A DNA stretch of 64,000 nucleotides, from positions 9,976,030 through 10,040,029 of the forward strand of contig CAIIXF020000009.1 in the NCBI GenBank assembly GCA_903813345.2. Direction: 5' to 3'. Each line of letters opens with the position of its first letter. The stretch's first letter is position 1. Below are positions 54,415 to 64,000 of this stretch, one piece after another. The DNA comes from Owenia fusiformis (Eukaryota > Annelida > Polychaeta > Sabellida > Oweniidae). The notes beneath the pieces were generated by a model, which worked only from the letters and a program-made list of their open reading frames with translations, was not told where the DNA came from and ran no database searches. The translations under genes and the position numbers were made by a program.

Positions 54415-54710
54415 TGGTTGTGTATGGTTGTACATAATCTGACTACCTTAGACCCCACTTACTCAACCCCTATGTGTAATTGGTCGCCCCATCTATGTTG
54501 CAGCAGGTCCCCGTCAGTACACTTCATTTATAACATGCCACATCTAAACAGTGGGTGTGTTTTATTTTTCTTGAATTTTTCGTATATTTATATGTAACAT
54601 TGTAATTGAAAGCGGACATAAAATGCCAGAAGGCGATTTGCCGCATGATTGTGTACTATGCCATGAGAAATATATCAATGAAATAAACCTATTGTTTAAA
54701 AAAAAAAAAA
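54415..54710 (+). mobile_element. LINE 3' UTR and poly(A) tail
   Basis: About 285 bp between the ORF stop and the A run, ending ATGAAATAAACCTATTGTTT then poly(A). A minor frame (54,623-54,895) crosses from the UTR into the palindrome arm and is not a gene. Confidence 0.85.
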
Positions 54711-54875
54711 AATTGTTCGCAAAGGTGTACATTTTCTTAAAGACACACATTTCTTATAAAAATATCATGGGAATTTTGCCTACAACGCCTGGAATAGGAA
54801 AAAAGAAAACTCGACCTTCGAGCCTGCGATATTTTGTTGCAAGCGTAATCGAGCGGATCACCAGTTATATGAAAA

Positions 54876-55473
54876 AATCTCATCGCGAGCATTAATGTCA
54901 AGTCATCAGTTAGATTAATAGAAATATAACGTTGAGAACATTAAACGCATCGTTGAGAAATCAAACATATATACTTCAATAATAATTGACGATTTATAAA
55001 TAACATTGCAAACAAATGTAGATTATAACTTACATGATGTATAAAGTCATACAACGATTTCCATAAAACAAAAGAATAGATAAAATAACCTATACTTTGG
55101 CTTGAGGCGCGTATGATGCTTATCATACATATTGTAGAAAGTGGTATTCGAAGCCATCCCTGGGGGGGGGGGGGTATCTCACATATGTACACGTGGTTCT
55201 GATAAGACAGACGAATGAGCCAAGTAGCCTCCTTGATAGAAAAGGGTTGATGAAGCAACGGACTCCCAACCAATCGACCATACTTGGACTAATAGCGAAA
55301 AGCTTGACTCCAAGACGAACATTTTGGTTGTGGAACATTTAAATCTAAAATATCTCAAGTGCTCCACTGTTGAATGCATGTTAGCATACATGTATATATA
55401 AGAAAACACTATGAGCTTTGTTTAGAACACTAGGAGCAGACGCTCATATTGTATTAACATTTTTGAATCTTAG
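54876..55473. other. CpG-richer intergenic DNA
   Basis: Overlapping minus-strand frames at 54,941-55,409 have no family I recognise. A G run of about 11 bases lies at 55,163-55,173. Confidence 0.35.
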
Positions 55474-55529
55474 ATAGCTTTCGCGAATTCAACTACCAGC
55501 CGCTGTCGGATCAACCTCCTATTGTATGA
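55474..55529 (+). CDS. Possible terminal exon of an unknown gene
   Basis: After TTTGAATCTTAG the plus strand reads SFREFNYQPLSDQPPIV then TGA (55,527-55,529). The composition is protein-like and the local CpG content is raised. No upstream partner exon was found, so this is a weak candidate that could be chance. Confidence 0.22.
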
Positions 55530-55554
55530 CTCATTTGACATATTCAAATGAGTC
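55528..55554. repeat. Perfect 11-bp stem hairpin
   Basis: GACTCATTTGA, loop CATAT, TCAAATGAGTC. It directly overlaps the stop codon of the candidate terminal exon. The arms contain TGACTCA- and TGAGTC-like motifs. Confidence 0.9.
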
Positions 55555-56527
55555 GAAATAGTTTGTTACGCCGTCATCTGATAGGTAGCATTTTACTGTG
55601 ACATGCTAGTGCTAGGTAAAATATGGATTCAAAGTGATTCACAATTCTCCTTTAAATATTTGGAAAGAGGGTTAGCATATGATAACTTGATCAGAGAAGT
55701 TAAAAAAGAATATTCATTTTACATATAAAGTCAGAAAAGCCATTTTTCGGTATGTTAGAATTCACGTTTTAAGTTAACCTGTTCATAATGGTGCAGAATT
55801 ATGGTCCACCAAGTAATGGTTGTAACATACGTCGTATTTATTTGTCAGATGCAGTGTAAAGGTAACAGATATGTAATTAGGTCCCTATCAAAACCAAGAG
55901 AGGGAGGACCCTTAGGGTTATTATAGTACTCGATCCTGTACAGTTCCCTTTAAATACGTGAACTTGATAATAAGGCATGCTTTATGGTAATACTCTTTAT
56001 CGTATGATCTGTAGAATGAAGCCTTCTGATTGGTCAGTTTTTGTGCTGTACCAATCTGTATTGTTACTGAGATTGTCAGCATTGATCATCTCCGTCGCAA
56101 TACAGAAAACATTGGTACGGAGGGGACATTCTCAGATGCAATACAGATGATCACACGATAAAAACGTTATAGAATGATTTGAAGTTCCAATACGTAATTT
56201 CTCGAGCAGAATATATCCTGTATTGCACTTCAAATCGTATGATAACTTATAGTATTTGTACGTATTACTAAAAGTTAACACAGTTACAGGTACTTGTAAA
56301 GTAGGCTCTCTGATATTAAATAATTTATTGATGATATTTCAGGTTTCATCGACGAACATAACTATTTTACAACATACGCATTCCCATTAATGGTACCAAC
56401 TACATGATGCTATGTTATTTATGAGTCATGGGATGCACAATGTGAAATGCAAATTCAGAATTGCATAAATATGTTTCAAAAAGTACAGGGTATTCTGAAG
56501 CGTATCGCATCTTTATGTACTGCAATA
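55555..56527. other. Intergenic with dispersed repeat pieces
   Basis: Positions 56,020-56,240 hold several CAATACAGA and ATTGTATTGC-like motifs in both orientations, including the inverse of the block at 929-990. No gene. Confidence 0.45.
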
Positions 56528-56625
56528 ATGCCTGGGTCACATTTGCACATTGTATTCAATTTTGAACAAATTACTCAATCGCCCGGGCGCCGTAGCGAAA
56601 ATCGGAGCAAATGTGACCAGGGCAT
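56528..56625. mobile_element. Short palindromic MITE (GGTCACATTTGC ends)
   Basis: Left ATGCCTGGGTCACATTTGC pairs with right GCAAATGTGACCAGGGCAT. Between them is CGCCCGGGCGCCGTAGCGAA. The right half and that core recur at 60,330-60,404. Confidence 0.65.
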
Positions 56626-57818
56626 AAGTAAACGATAGTACACTACAATGTTATATGGGTCAATGTCCTGCAAATTGATGAGCAGAATGGGATTTTCCAG
56701 ATTCTTTGTGGATTTTCTATTTTCAAGAATATTTTTAAAGTAATTGTACTTAAATACTTATATAGACCATTTTCTCATAATTTCAGTCATGATCCACTTC
56801 AAATGGGAAATAACCCATTTACTGAGGAAATTTAAAGAAAATCTAAATATGATCTGTCATATCTGAAAATATATCCTATCGCTAAGATATTGAAACATAG
56901 CCTATATAACTGAAATAAGTAAGCCACTGTAGAAGTGCATTCTGGGAACTAATGAATATAAACCGAAGAACAAGGTTTATTTTTTGTTACACAGACTGTT
57001 GTGTTCCTCGAATGAGCGGAGCGAATGAGGAGTTCCGACACTTCAAAATGTTCATGATTTCCTTGAATCAAGTGACTTCATAAATGGTTCCGGCATGATT
57101 TGCTAGAATCAAGCCACGCCATAAATGGTTTGAGATCAACATCGGCATCTTTGAGTTGGCTATGGGATATTTTTATGGTTTTTAATTGTTATGATTGTGT
57201 TCGAATCAACTGTAATTGAACTTAGAGTGGCATAATAAGATTATATAATGGTTCATTCTGTATATCGTGCATTTTATACTCTCGTGAGAATGTAATATAT
57301 TCACTCGTTCGCTACGCTCACTTCTGAATATATCATATACTCACTCGAATATAAACACGATATACAGAAAGACCCATTATATAACCTCGTAATATACAAT
57401 ATGGACACACCTTTTTTAAAACTCGTAATTGAACGTGTACAATAATGGTCCTCTGTGGATAATTTGTATTGTTTATTTGGCCAACTGAGTATAACGGTTT
57501 ATGGGAAATCATTTTTATAAGGTCCCTTAAAAAGTTTATTCAGAGAGAGGCAGTAATTACTAATCACGTAGGCCGAAATGTTTCACGTAAAGGTTCTCAA
57601 AACGTGTAACTAAACTTCTGTAATATCCTCGAGAATCGTAAAGATAGCCATGAGGTTTTATTTTATTTTTATCATTGGCTAGGCAAAGGTTGACTTTTTG
57701 ACCCGGCTTTGAACTGCAACACGCATTAGTGAATACGTGTCTTTATATAATTCATTACATAATAAAACTTAGAGTAATCCCCAGAGTGAATAATGAATGT
57801 GAAAGCGTAGGTACAGGT
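56626..57818. other. Intergenic, nothing firm
   Basis: CGAATGAGCGGAGCGAATGA near 57,009 and TCACTCGTTCGCTACGCTCA near 57,300 are related motifs in opposite orientation, probably ends of one decayed element of about 300 bp. Confidence 0.4.
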
Positions 57819-58979
57819 TCACGGTGTTATAGCATGACGGTTACGCCACCTCTGAAAACGATGTTGGACAGCTACGTTCACTGATTTATCCAATAAAATG
57901 GCCGCGATGGAAGAGAAAAGTAAGGTTGGTGCATTATTTTCTACTACTGTGTATCAATGAAAAGAAGATCGATTTATGTAAGCATCGCATTCGGTGATAC
58001 ATTCGGTAATGTATATTTTGAATGTAGTCTTTGCAAATTCATGCCCGGGGATAACATGAAATAAGAGAAAAACTGTCGAGTTTGAAATTCAAAACTACAC
58101 AAAATTTTAGTAATTTGTTTATTTTTGTTGTTAGGGCATGGTCTACACTGCCTAAAAACCCTGTGGTATATATGTTGATGTACGGTTACGCGAACCTGAT
58201 TCAAATATGAAACCCCGATTCATTGTTGTTAATTTTGTCATCTTGATCCTAAATCTTCTTTTGCCTCTTCATTGCTATCTTTTACACTTTCATCGGTTTC
58301 ATAAATAAAGCAACCAACAGTTTTTTCCTTGCCATATAGAGGCTGAAACAAGAGCGTCTCTTGCGAGTCCTGAGAACAAATATTGAAAATTCAATATTCT
58401 ATTTCTTACCCATTATAACAATAACATGGATAGAGGCTATCAGATCTAGCAACCTTGACTTGACAGATGTGCATGCACGTTACCGTCCGCTAAATATCTT
58501 ATGTACAACTAATACAATACGTTACCGTCGAATTCGATAGAAGTCATACGTAGTCGTCTAACGACATTGCGTTTGAAACCTTATTATTTACGTTATACAC
58601 CACGTTCCCGTTCTGGATTTGTCATTTTATGCCTTGTTTATACACAGTTTACCTACAATTAATATTCAGTGGCTCTGAGGCACATGTACTGAGAAAACAC
58701 GAGAATGGACCAAAAATTATAAACTTGGATATCTCAGTCGGTAGGTTTACAGCTTATATTCTGTTCCTTGTAGACCACCTGGCAGATTTGACCCAGTCTT
58801 TATAACCATCCATATATACGTCACCGAATGGAACTAGTTTAAAAGGAAATCTTATCTGTGAATATTGCCTACAGGCGAGAAAGAGTACATGCTGCCTTTC
58901 CAATCCGCCATTTTTTGTTATCGTTACCGCAAAATTTTGCAAATCGCCTTGACGTAACCGTCATGCTATAACACCGTGA
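57819..58979. mobile_element. 1.16-kb segment with 27-bp inverted ends
   Basis: TCACGGTGTTATAGCATGAC plus GGTTACG at 57,819-57,845 is exactly inverted at 58,953-58,979. Weaker inverted similarity continues inward to AAAATGGC(CGCGA/GGAT)TGGAA on both sides. The interior is CpG-rich, unlike the older MITEs. It may be a DNA element or an inverted duplication. Confidence 0.7.
57898..57919 (+). CDS. Possible first coding exon of a plus-strand gene
   Basis: ATGGCCGCGATGGAAGAGAA then A|GTAAGG: an ATG in good context followed by a strong donor, giving MAAMEEK. The surroundings are CpG-rich with CCAAT just before it. It ends in phase 1 and therefore cannot join the 62.66-kb exon (phase 0) directly. 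It lies inside an inverted-repeat element, so confidence is low. Confidence 0.25.
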
Positions 58980-59149
58980 GGTAGAGGTATTCAACGCTTT
59001 TGCGAGGATCATTTGTACCGTTGGGTTTGGTGAATATACACTGACAGAAACTAGAATGCAGTGCGCCAGGTGTGATTGTTCGTTGAAGAAAGTGGCAAGA
59101 AACAAAGTCATTGCTTTGAGATTTGACCTTCGATGACTTTCTCAAGATA

Positions 59150-60180
59150 AAAAAGTCAAAAAGGTATTTTTCAACTTGCTTCAAAAATGGGATCTTTCAA
59201 AATCTTCTACAAGTTCTCAGAAGTTCGAATCTGAATTTACAGTCTGTTAAACTGCTTCAAATACAATAGTCCATGGTATGACTTCCGAATATGAGGGATC
59301 CGTGGCACACTATAGCGCAGCAACATTTGAAGCAATATTTATGAAGATGTATATGTCTTAATTCTTATGAAATAACATTTGCTGAAAAAACTTCCGGCTT
59401 TCGGGTCGAAAAATGTCTCATAACAAACGTAAAAAAATTGATTCTAACTTTTATACATCTTATAAGACACAGACCGTTATTCTAAGCATACGAACAAAAA
59501 TAGACTATCACAATGTTAAAATATACTATAATTTTACTCTAATTGTCGGTGCTTAATAATTGTTCATTACGCAAGTGTGTTTTTCAGATTCTGTTTGATT
59601 TTTCAAATATGAGCCAAGCCAATTCAACAAAATTGTGTTTATCTCAAAACGTATTGAGACCCATTTTGGGAAAAACTAGCATAATTTAAGCATTTGTCAT
59701 TCTAATATAAAAGTGATTCATTTGTAGCATTTATCTTTTTAATACCTGAGAAACAATACAAAACGTCGATACACTGATTACATAATTTTTGGGCATTGAT
59801 AATAACCTCAAACTCATGGCCTAGAAACCTAAAATCATATATTTAAAATCATTTTGTATTATTTTCCGTTGCATTGTGTACTCCAAATTGTGAAAATTGT
59901 AATTTTCTTTTTCAGTAATTTTTGACCTCTGTTAATGGCAGGCATAATTCAGCCTAAAAGCCGGAAGTATATTAAACGGTTATAATAACAATTATTCGGG
60001 AACATATGTAGGTATGTCAATGTTAGGTCAAATATCGCTGCGCTATAGTGTGCTACCAGCTCCTTTATTAGACGTCCTAGAGATTTCATACCATAGACTA
60101 CAAGCGGTTTAACCTGAGAAATAACAAATCTAGAAGTGCATACCAATGACATTTCGTCCAATTATTTCCACATTGTTACA
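59150..60180. repeat. Fold-back structure, arms of about 200 bp or more
   Basis: Inverted pairs: GTTAAAC(T/C)GCTT, AGTC(C/T)ATGGTATGA, GGCACACTATAGCGCAGC with GCTGCGCTATAGTGTGCT, and ACTTCCGGCTTT with AAAGCCGGAAGT order preserved. The arms are 59,200-59,405 and 59,945-60,140 and diverged. The centre (59,410-59,940) has no gene. Confidence 0.75.
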
Positions 60181-60480
60181 ATTGCATTTTCGCTGATATT
60201 AAGAAATCAGAGGTTGAAGTTTAGGTCTTCATAACTTTTGAGTAGTAATTTTTAAAAACTCATTTTTTCGTACAGGTAATCATGTGTATATGAACGCCTT
60301 ACAGAGCAAAAATCACTAATTAACAATAAATAATTTTGAACAAAATACTCAATCGGCCGGGCGCCGTAGAGAAAATCAGAGCAAATGTGACCAGGGCATA
60401 AGTAAAAATATATATGATTGATGATGCTGACTTGGCATGAAAAGCATTTGCAAAGATAAAAACAGAATCATAACATGAGA
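60181..60480. other. Short spacer with MITE half-copy
   Basis: Includes 60,330-60,404, a half copy of the 56.5-kb palindromic MITE (GGCCGGGCGCCGTAGAGAAA, GCAAATGTGACCAGGGCATA). Confidence 0.6.
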
Positions 60481-62165
60481 GTGGAGATATTTTATTAGCA
60501 TGGACAAGGAGTGAAAATTAACATCTATAGAAACCTATTACTTCAAAAAGACCATGACATGAAGGTGGAATAAGCATTTGAAGAAAATGAGGACTAAATT
60601 AAATGTATCATTATGATTTGTTGAATTAGCATTTGTAGAAAGTAAAGATTTAGCAATTTGGGATGAAGGGGAAATAAGCAAATATATATCATCAAATATA
60701 CAGAAAATAAACATTAAAATAAGCAGTAAAAGGGTATTAGCATTTGTAAAAAATAAGTAATAAACGAAATATGCTATGAAATAAAGTTGACATAAGCTTT
60801 TTTAGAAGTAAAAAGTAAATCAAAAATATGTAAATCATGCTTTCCATATAGATGTTATTCGCATTTGTAAAAGGAAATGAATGAAAAATGCCATGACACG
60901 ACGCTTAAGGAGGGTCAACATTTGTTGAAAATCAGACATGAACAAAGTATACCAATGCATTTGTAAAAACTGGGGTATGAAAAAATAAGCAAAAAAATGA
61001 AGAAGGAATTGGCTTTTTTATAAAATGAAATTAACAAAATATATCCTCCATAACATTTGAGAGGAATTAGCATTTGTAGAAAATAAGGAATGAAAAATAC
61101 CATTTATAAGATGAAGGAATAAACAAGATATATCATGTATAACATTTGAGTGTAATTGGCACTTGTAGAAAATAAGGATTGAAAAATACTATTTATAAAA
61201 TGAAGGAATTAACGAAATAAATCATGTACAACATTTGAGTGGAATTAGCATTTGTAGAAAATAAGGAATGAAAAATACCTTTTATAAAATGGAGGCCGGA
61301 ATAAACAAAACATACCATGTATAACATTTGAGTGGAATTAGCATTTGTAGAAAATAAGGAATCAAAATTATCATTTTTGAAATGGAGGAATAAACAAAAT
61401 ATATATTGTATATCATTTGAATGGAATAAGCGTTTGTCGAAAAACAGGAATTAAAAATACCATTTACAAAATAAAGGAATAAACAAAATACATCATGTAT
61501 AACATGTGAGTGGAATTAGCATTTGTAAAAAAGGAATGAAAAATACCATATATAAAATGAAGGAATAACAAAATACATCATGTAAAACATTTGAGTGGAA
61601 TTAGCATTTGTAGAAAAAAGGAATAAAAATACCATTTATAAAATGAGGGAACAAACAAAATATATAATGTACAACATTTGAGTGGAATTAGCATTTGTAG
61701 AAAATAAGGAATGAAAATACCATTTATAAAATGAAGGAATAAACAAAACATATCATGTATAACATTTAAGTGGGATTAGCTTTTGTAGAAATAAGGAATT
61801 AAAAATACCATTCATAAAATGAAGAAATAAACAAAATATATCATGTATAACATTTGAGTGGAATAAGCATTTTTATAAAATAAGGAATGAAAAATACCAT
61901 TCATAAAATGAAGAAATAAACAAAATATATCATGTATAACATTTGAGTGGAATTAGCACTTATAGAAAATAAGGAATGAAAATACCATTTATAAAATGAA
62001 GGAATAAACAAAATATAACATGTACAACATTTGAGTGGAATTAGCATTTGTAGAAAATAAGGATCAAAAAATCCCATTCATTGAATGAAGGAATAAACAA
62101 AATATATCACGTATAACATTTAAGTGGAATTAGCATTCGTAGAAAATAATGATTAAAAAATAATG
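60481..62165. repeat. 89-bp satellite, left block
   Basis: Tandem units built on TGGAATTAGCATTTGTAGAA, AATAAGGAATGAAAAATACC, ATTTATAAAATGAAGGAATA and ATCATGTATAACATTTGAG. Units are regular from about 61,050 and strongly diverged before that. The same family and orientation continue after 62,815. Confidence 0.95.
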
Positions 62166-62659
62166 TAGAATACCAAATTACTGGGATTAGCATAAGTAGA
62201 ATATAAGGGTTGTTAAAAGTAGTATGTGAAGTGTATATATGAAAACTGTTGGATCTACTGTAAAAAAGTTTGCCCGAAAGTAAGTATGAATTTTATGACA
62301 TGTTAAATATCTAGTTTGATCCTGTCAATTTGATCCAAAAATATCTTCATGTGATTGGAACTTGTATGTTTCGTGTGTCCTACATGGAAGAAAGATCAGT
62401 ATTTAAATTCATATATTAATCAGTATGCTCAGAATTAAGATAATGTGATTATAAGTTTTGATTGTGCATCACAATTTGCAGTACAAGTTCAATGTCTTGA
62501 GATACATTTTGTTATACTGATATGCAATTTCTAAAAAGATAATAGGAAATCCTTTCAAGGATAATATACTGGTAAAATCAATGGTGTCAGAGTCTTCTAT
62601 TGTATGTTAATAAAATAAGGAGAGCGAATTAAATCATGTATTATTGACAATTTTGACAG
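62166..62659. other. Unique island inside the satellite, 5' part
   Basis: AT-rich single-copy DNA. It ends in a usable acceptor, TTGACAATTTTGACAG, that leads into the 43-codon exon. Confidence 0.6.
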
Positions 62660-62788
62660 ATCAACACTGGTGTCATCACTGATAGTGATAGTGATGGGGA
62701 TAGCGATGACAATACGCTGCCACCAATAGACATGGACGCACTCAGTGAATCCAGCAGTAGTGGCAGTAACCAAAACGACTCGTTCGAG
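62660..62788 (+). CDS. Acidic Ser-rich exon of an unrecognised gene
   Basis: 129 nt, phase 0 at both ends, acceptor TTTTGACAG and donor GAG|GTGTGT. It encodes INTGVITDSDSDGDSDDNTL then PPIDMDALSESSSSGSNQND and SFE. The other two plus frames contain stops. The DSDSDGDSDD run looks like a casein kinase 2-type acidic patch (inference). The base composition is clearly less AT-rich than the satellite on both sides. I do not recognise the protein. Partner exons are not identified. Confidence 0.6.
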
Positions 62789-62814
62789 GTGTGTAGACTT
62801 AGCATAAGCATTTA

Positions 62815-63875
62815 ATATGAAGGAATACACAAAATATTATATCATGTATAACATTTGAGTGGAATTAGCATTTGTAGAAAATAAGAAATGAAAAATACCA
62901 TTTCTAAAATGAAGGAATAGACAAAATATATATCATGTATAACATTTAAGTGGAATTAGCATTTGTAGAAAATAAGGAATGAAAAATACCATTCATAAAA
63001 TGAAGGAATAAACAAAATATATCATGTAAACCATTTGAGTGGAATTAGCATTTGTAGAAAATAAGGAATGAAAAATACCATTTATAAAATGAAGGAATAA
63101 ACAAAACATATCATGTATAACATTTGAGTGGAATTAGCATTTGTAGAAAATAAGGAATGAAAAATACCATTTATAAAATGAAGGAATAAACAAAACATAT
63201 CATGTATAACATTTGAGTGGAATTAGCATCTGTAGAAAATAAGGAATGAAAAATACCATTTATAAAATGAAGGAATAAACAAAATATTTCATGTAGAACG
63301 ATTAAGTGGAATAAGCACTTGTAGAAAATGTAGAAAGAAAAATACCATTTATAAAATGGGAGAATAAACAAGATATACCATGTATAACATTTGAGTGGAA
63401 TTAGCATTTGTAGAAACTAAGGAATGAAAAATACCATTTATAAAATGAAGGAATAAACAAAACATAATCATGTATAACATTTAAGTGGAATTAGCATTTG
63501 TAGGAGATAAGGAATGTAAAATACCACTTATAAAATGAAGGAATAAACAAAATATATCATGTATAACAGTTGAGTGGAATTAGCACTTATAGAAAATAAG
63601 GAATGAAAAATACCATTTATAAAATGAAGGAATAAACAAATATTTCATGTAGAACAATTGAGTGGAATTAGCACTTGTAGAAAATAAGGAACGGAAAATA
63701 CCATTTATAAAATGAAGGAATAAACAAAATATATCATGTAGAACAATTAAGTGGAATTAGCACTTGTATATAATAAGGAATGAAAATACCATTTATAAAA
63801 TGAAGGAATAAACAAAATATATCATGAAGAACAAATAAGTGGAATTAGCACTTGTAGAAAATAAAGAAAAAAAAA
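62815..63875. repeat. 89-bp satellite, right block
   Basis: About twelve units with GGAATTAGCA recurring at 62,861, 62,952, 63,041 and 63,130. Copies are more alike than in the left block. Minus-strand frames here (for example 63,171-63,407) are repeat by-products. Confidence 0.96.
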
Positions 63876-63900
63876 CATTTATAAAATGTTGGAACGCTAG

Positions 63901-63929
63901 ACCACTTGGTTGAGGAGGAACCACACACG
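63901..63929 (+). CDS. Weak candidate mini-exon at the window edge
   Basis: ACGCTAG then 29 nt ending CCACACACG|GTGAGT. The donor is strong and the acceptor poor. If entered in phase 1 it reads HLVEEEPHT. That phase does not fit the exon at 62,660-62,788, so another exon or a chance donor is needed. Confidence 0.15.
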
Positions 63930-64000
63930 GTGAGTCAAAGTAAACCCAAATCTGTGAGAATACATAATCCCCAAAAGGGGATTAATTAGATCCGAATTAG

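Larger units (their letters stand above)
51454..54721 (+). mobile_element. 5'-truncated LINE with 11-bp TSD and poly(A)
   Basis: AATTGTTCGCA at 51,454-51,464 is repeated at 54,711-54,721. The element body starts at 51,465, already inside the endonuclease frame, so it is truncated at the 5' end. It ends with a 3' UTR, AATAAACCTATTGTT and about 14 A residues. These are marks of target-primed reverse transcription. A true poly(A) tail and the ORF motifs point to the Jockey/I side of the non-LTR tree rather than CR1 or RTE, as inference. Confidence 0.92.
51140..54875. repeat. Large imperfect palindrome split by a LINE
   Basis: The left arm (about 51,140-51,380) and the right arm (51,396-51,464 continued at 54,711-54,875) are inverted copies around a loop of about 15 bp. 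Paired landmarks include TTAAGTTAC(T/G)TAAACG near the centre, AGTTCAGA(G/A), (T/C)GTTCGCAAA, TATAAAAATATCAT(A/G)GGAAT, GGAATA(A/-)GGAAAAAAGAAAA and GCGTAATCGAGC at the outer ends. The arms are about 235 bp. Before the LINE arrived this was a compact fold-back element of about 490 bp. Confidence 0.85.

Noticed and set aside
54623-54895. 90-codon frame after the LINE as a second ORF
   Set aside because: It crosses the poly(A) tail and target duplication into the palindrome arm, so it spans two unrelated sequences.
60481-63875. 89-bp array as CRISPR or coding repeats
   Set aside because: No spacers; frames are short and interrupted. It behaves as an intronic or intergenic satellite.
37326-64000. 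Canonical KH1 first-half exon of BicC
   Set aside because: I looked on the minus strand for a segment resembling the conserved FFQ-IM-ET and TQIAWPS region and found none. A profile search of the window and of sequence beyond 64 kb would decide.

Overview
The window is animal genomic DNA. It is AT-rich, has long introns with GT-AG splice sites and is crowded with transposon relics and minisatellites. Its main content is one conserved metazoan gene, Bicaudal-C (BicC/BICC1), on the minus strand. I rebuilt it exon by exon from splice sites, reading-frame phase and similarity to the vertebrate protein as I remember it. The species cannot be named from the sequence; an invertebrate with a repeat-rich genome is my inference.

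Layout. 1-5.3 kb is repeat-bearing intergenic DNA. 6.25-37.3 kb holds 17 coding exons of BicC on the minus strand. They join without a phase error into about 987 codons: partial KH1, KH2 (GKGG), KH-like, KH3 (GRGG), KH-like, a long Ser/Thr/Pro/Asn-rich linker, a SAM domain and a conserved C-terminus ending SGRW. A possible non-coding first exon lies near 47.4-47.5 kb. From 38 to 51 kb there are several terminal-inverted-repeat elements, including one hAT-like copy with a perfect 8-bp target duplication. At 51.1-54.9 kb a 5'-truncated LINE with an intact 978-codon endonuclease/RT frame and an 11-bp target duplication sits inside one arm of a large imperfect palindrome. From 55 to 60 kb the DNA is richer in CpG, with inverted repeats and two weak plus-strand exon candidates. 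From 60.5 to 63.9 kb an 89-bp satellite runs in one orientation, interrupted by an island that holds a convincing 43-codon acidic plus-strand exon of an unrecognised gene.

The most unusual feature is repeated duplication of BicC exon pieces within the gene. Exon 8 carries eight tandem 108-bp (36-codon) units. Each ends in a donor-like AG|GT, so any number of units from one to five keeps the frame, while unit 6 carries a TGA. The 5' edge of exon 7 with its acceptor is duplicated (64 bp). The 5' half of exon 2 with its acceptor occurs twice more in the preceding intron. A 60-bp piece of exon 5 lies in intron 4, split by a pogo-like element. Intron 7 is almost filled by a 4.3-kb element with arms of about 1.45 kb that contain tandem subrepeats. 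The coding start found here replaces the GXXG half of KH1, so the window shows either an alternative promoter form or a gene whose canonical 5' end lies outside it.
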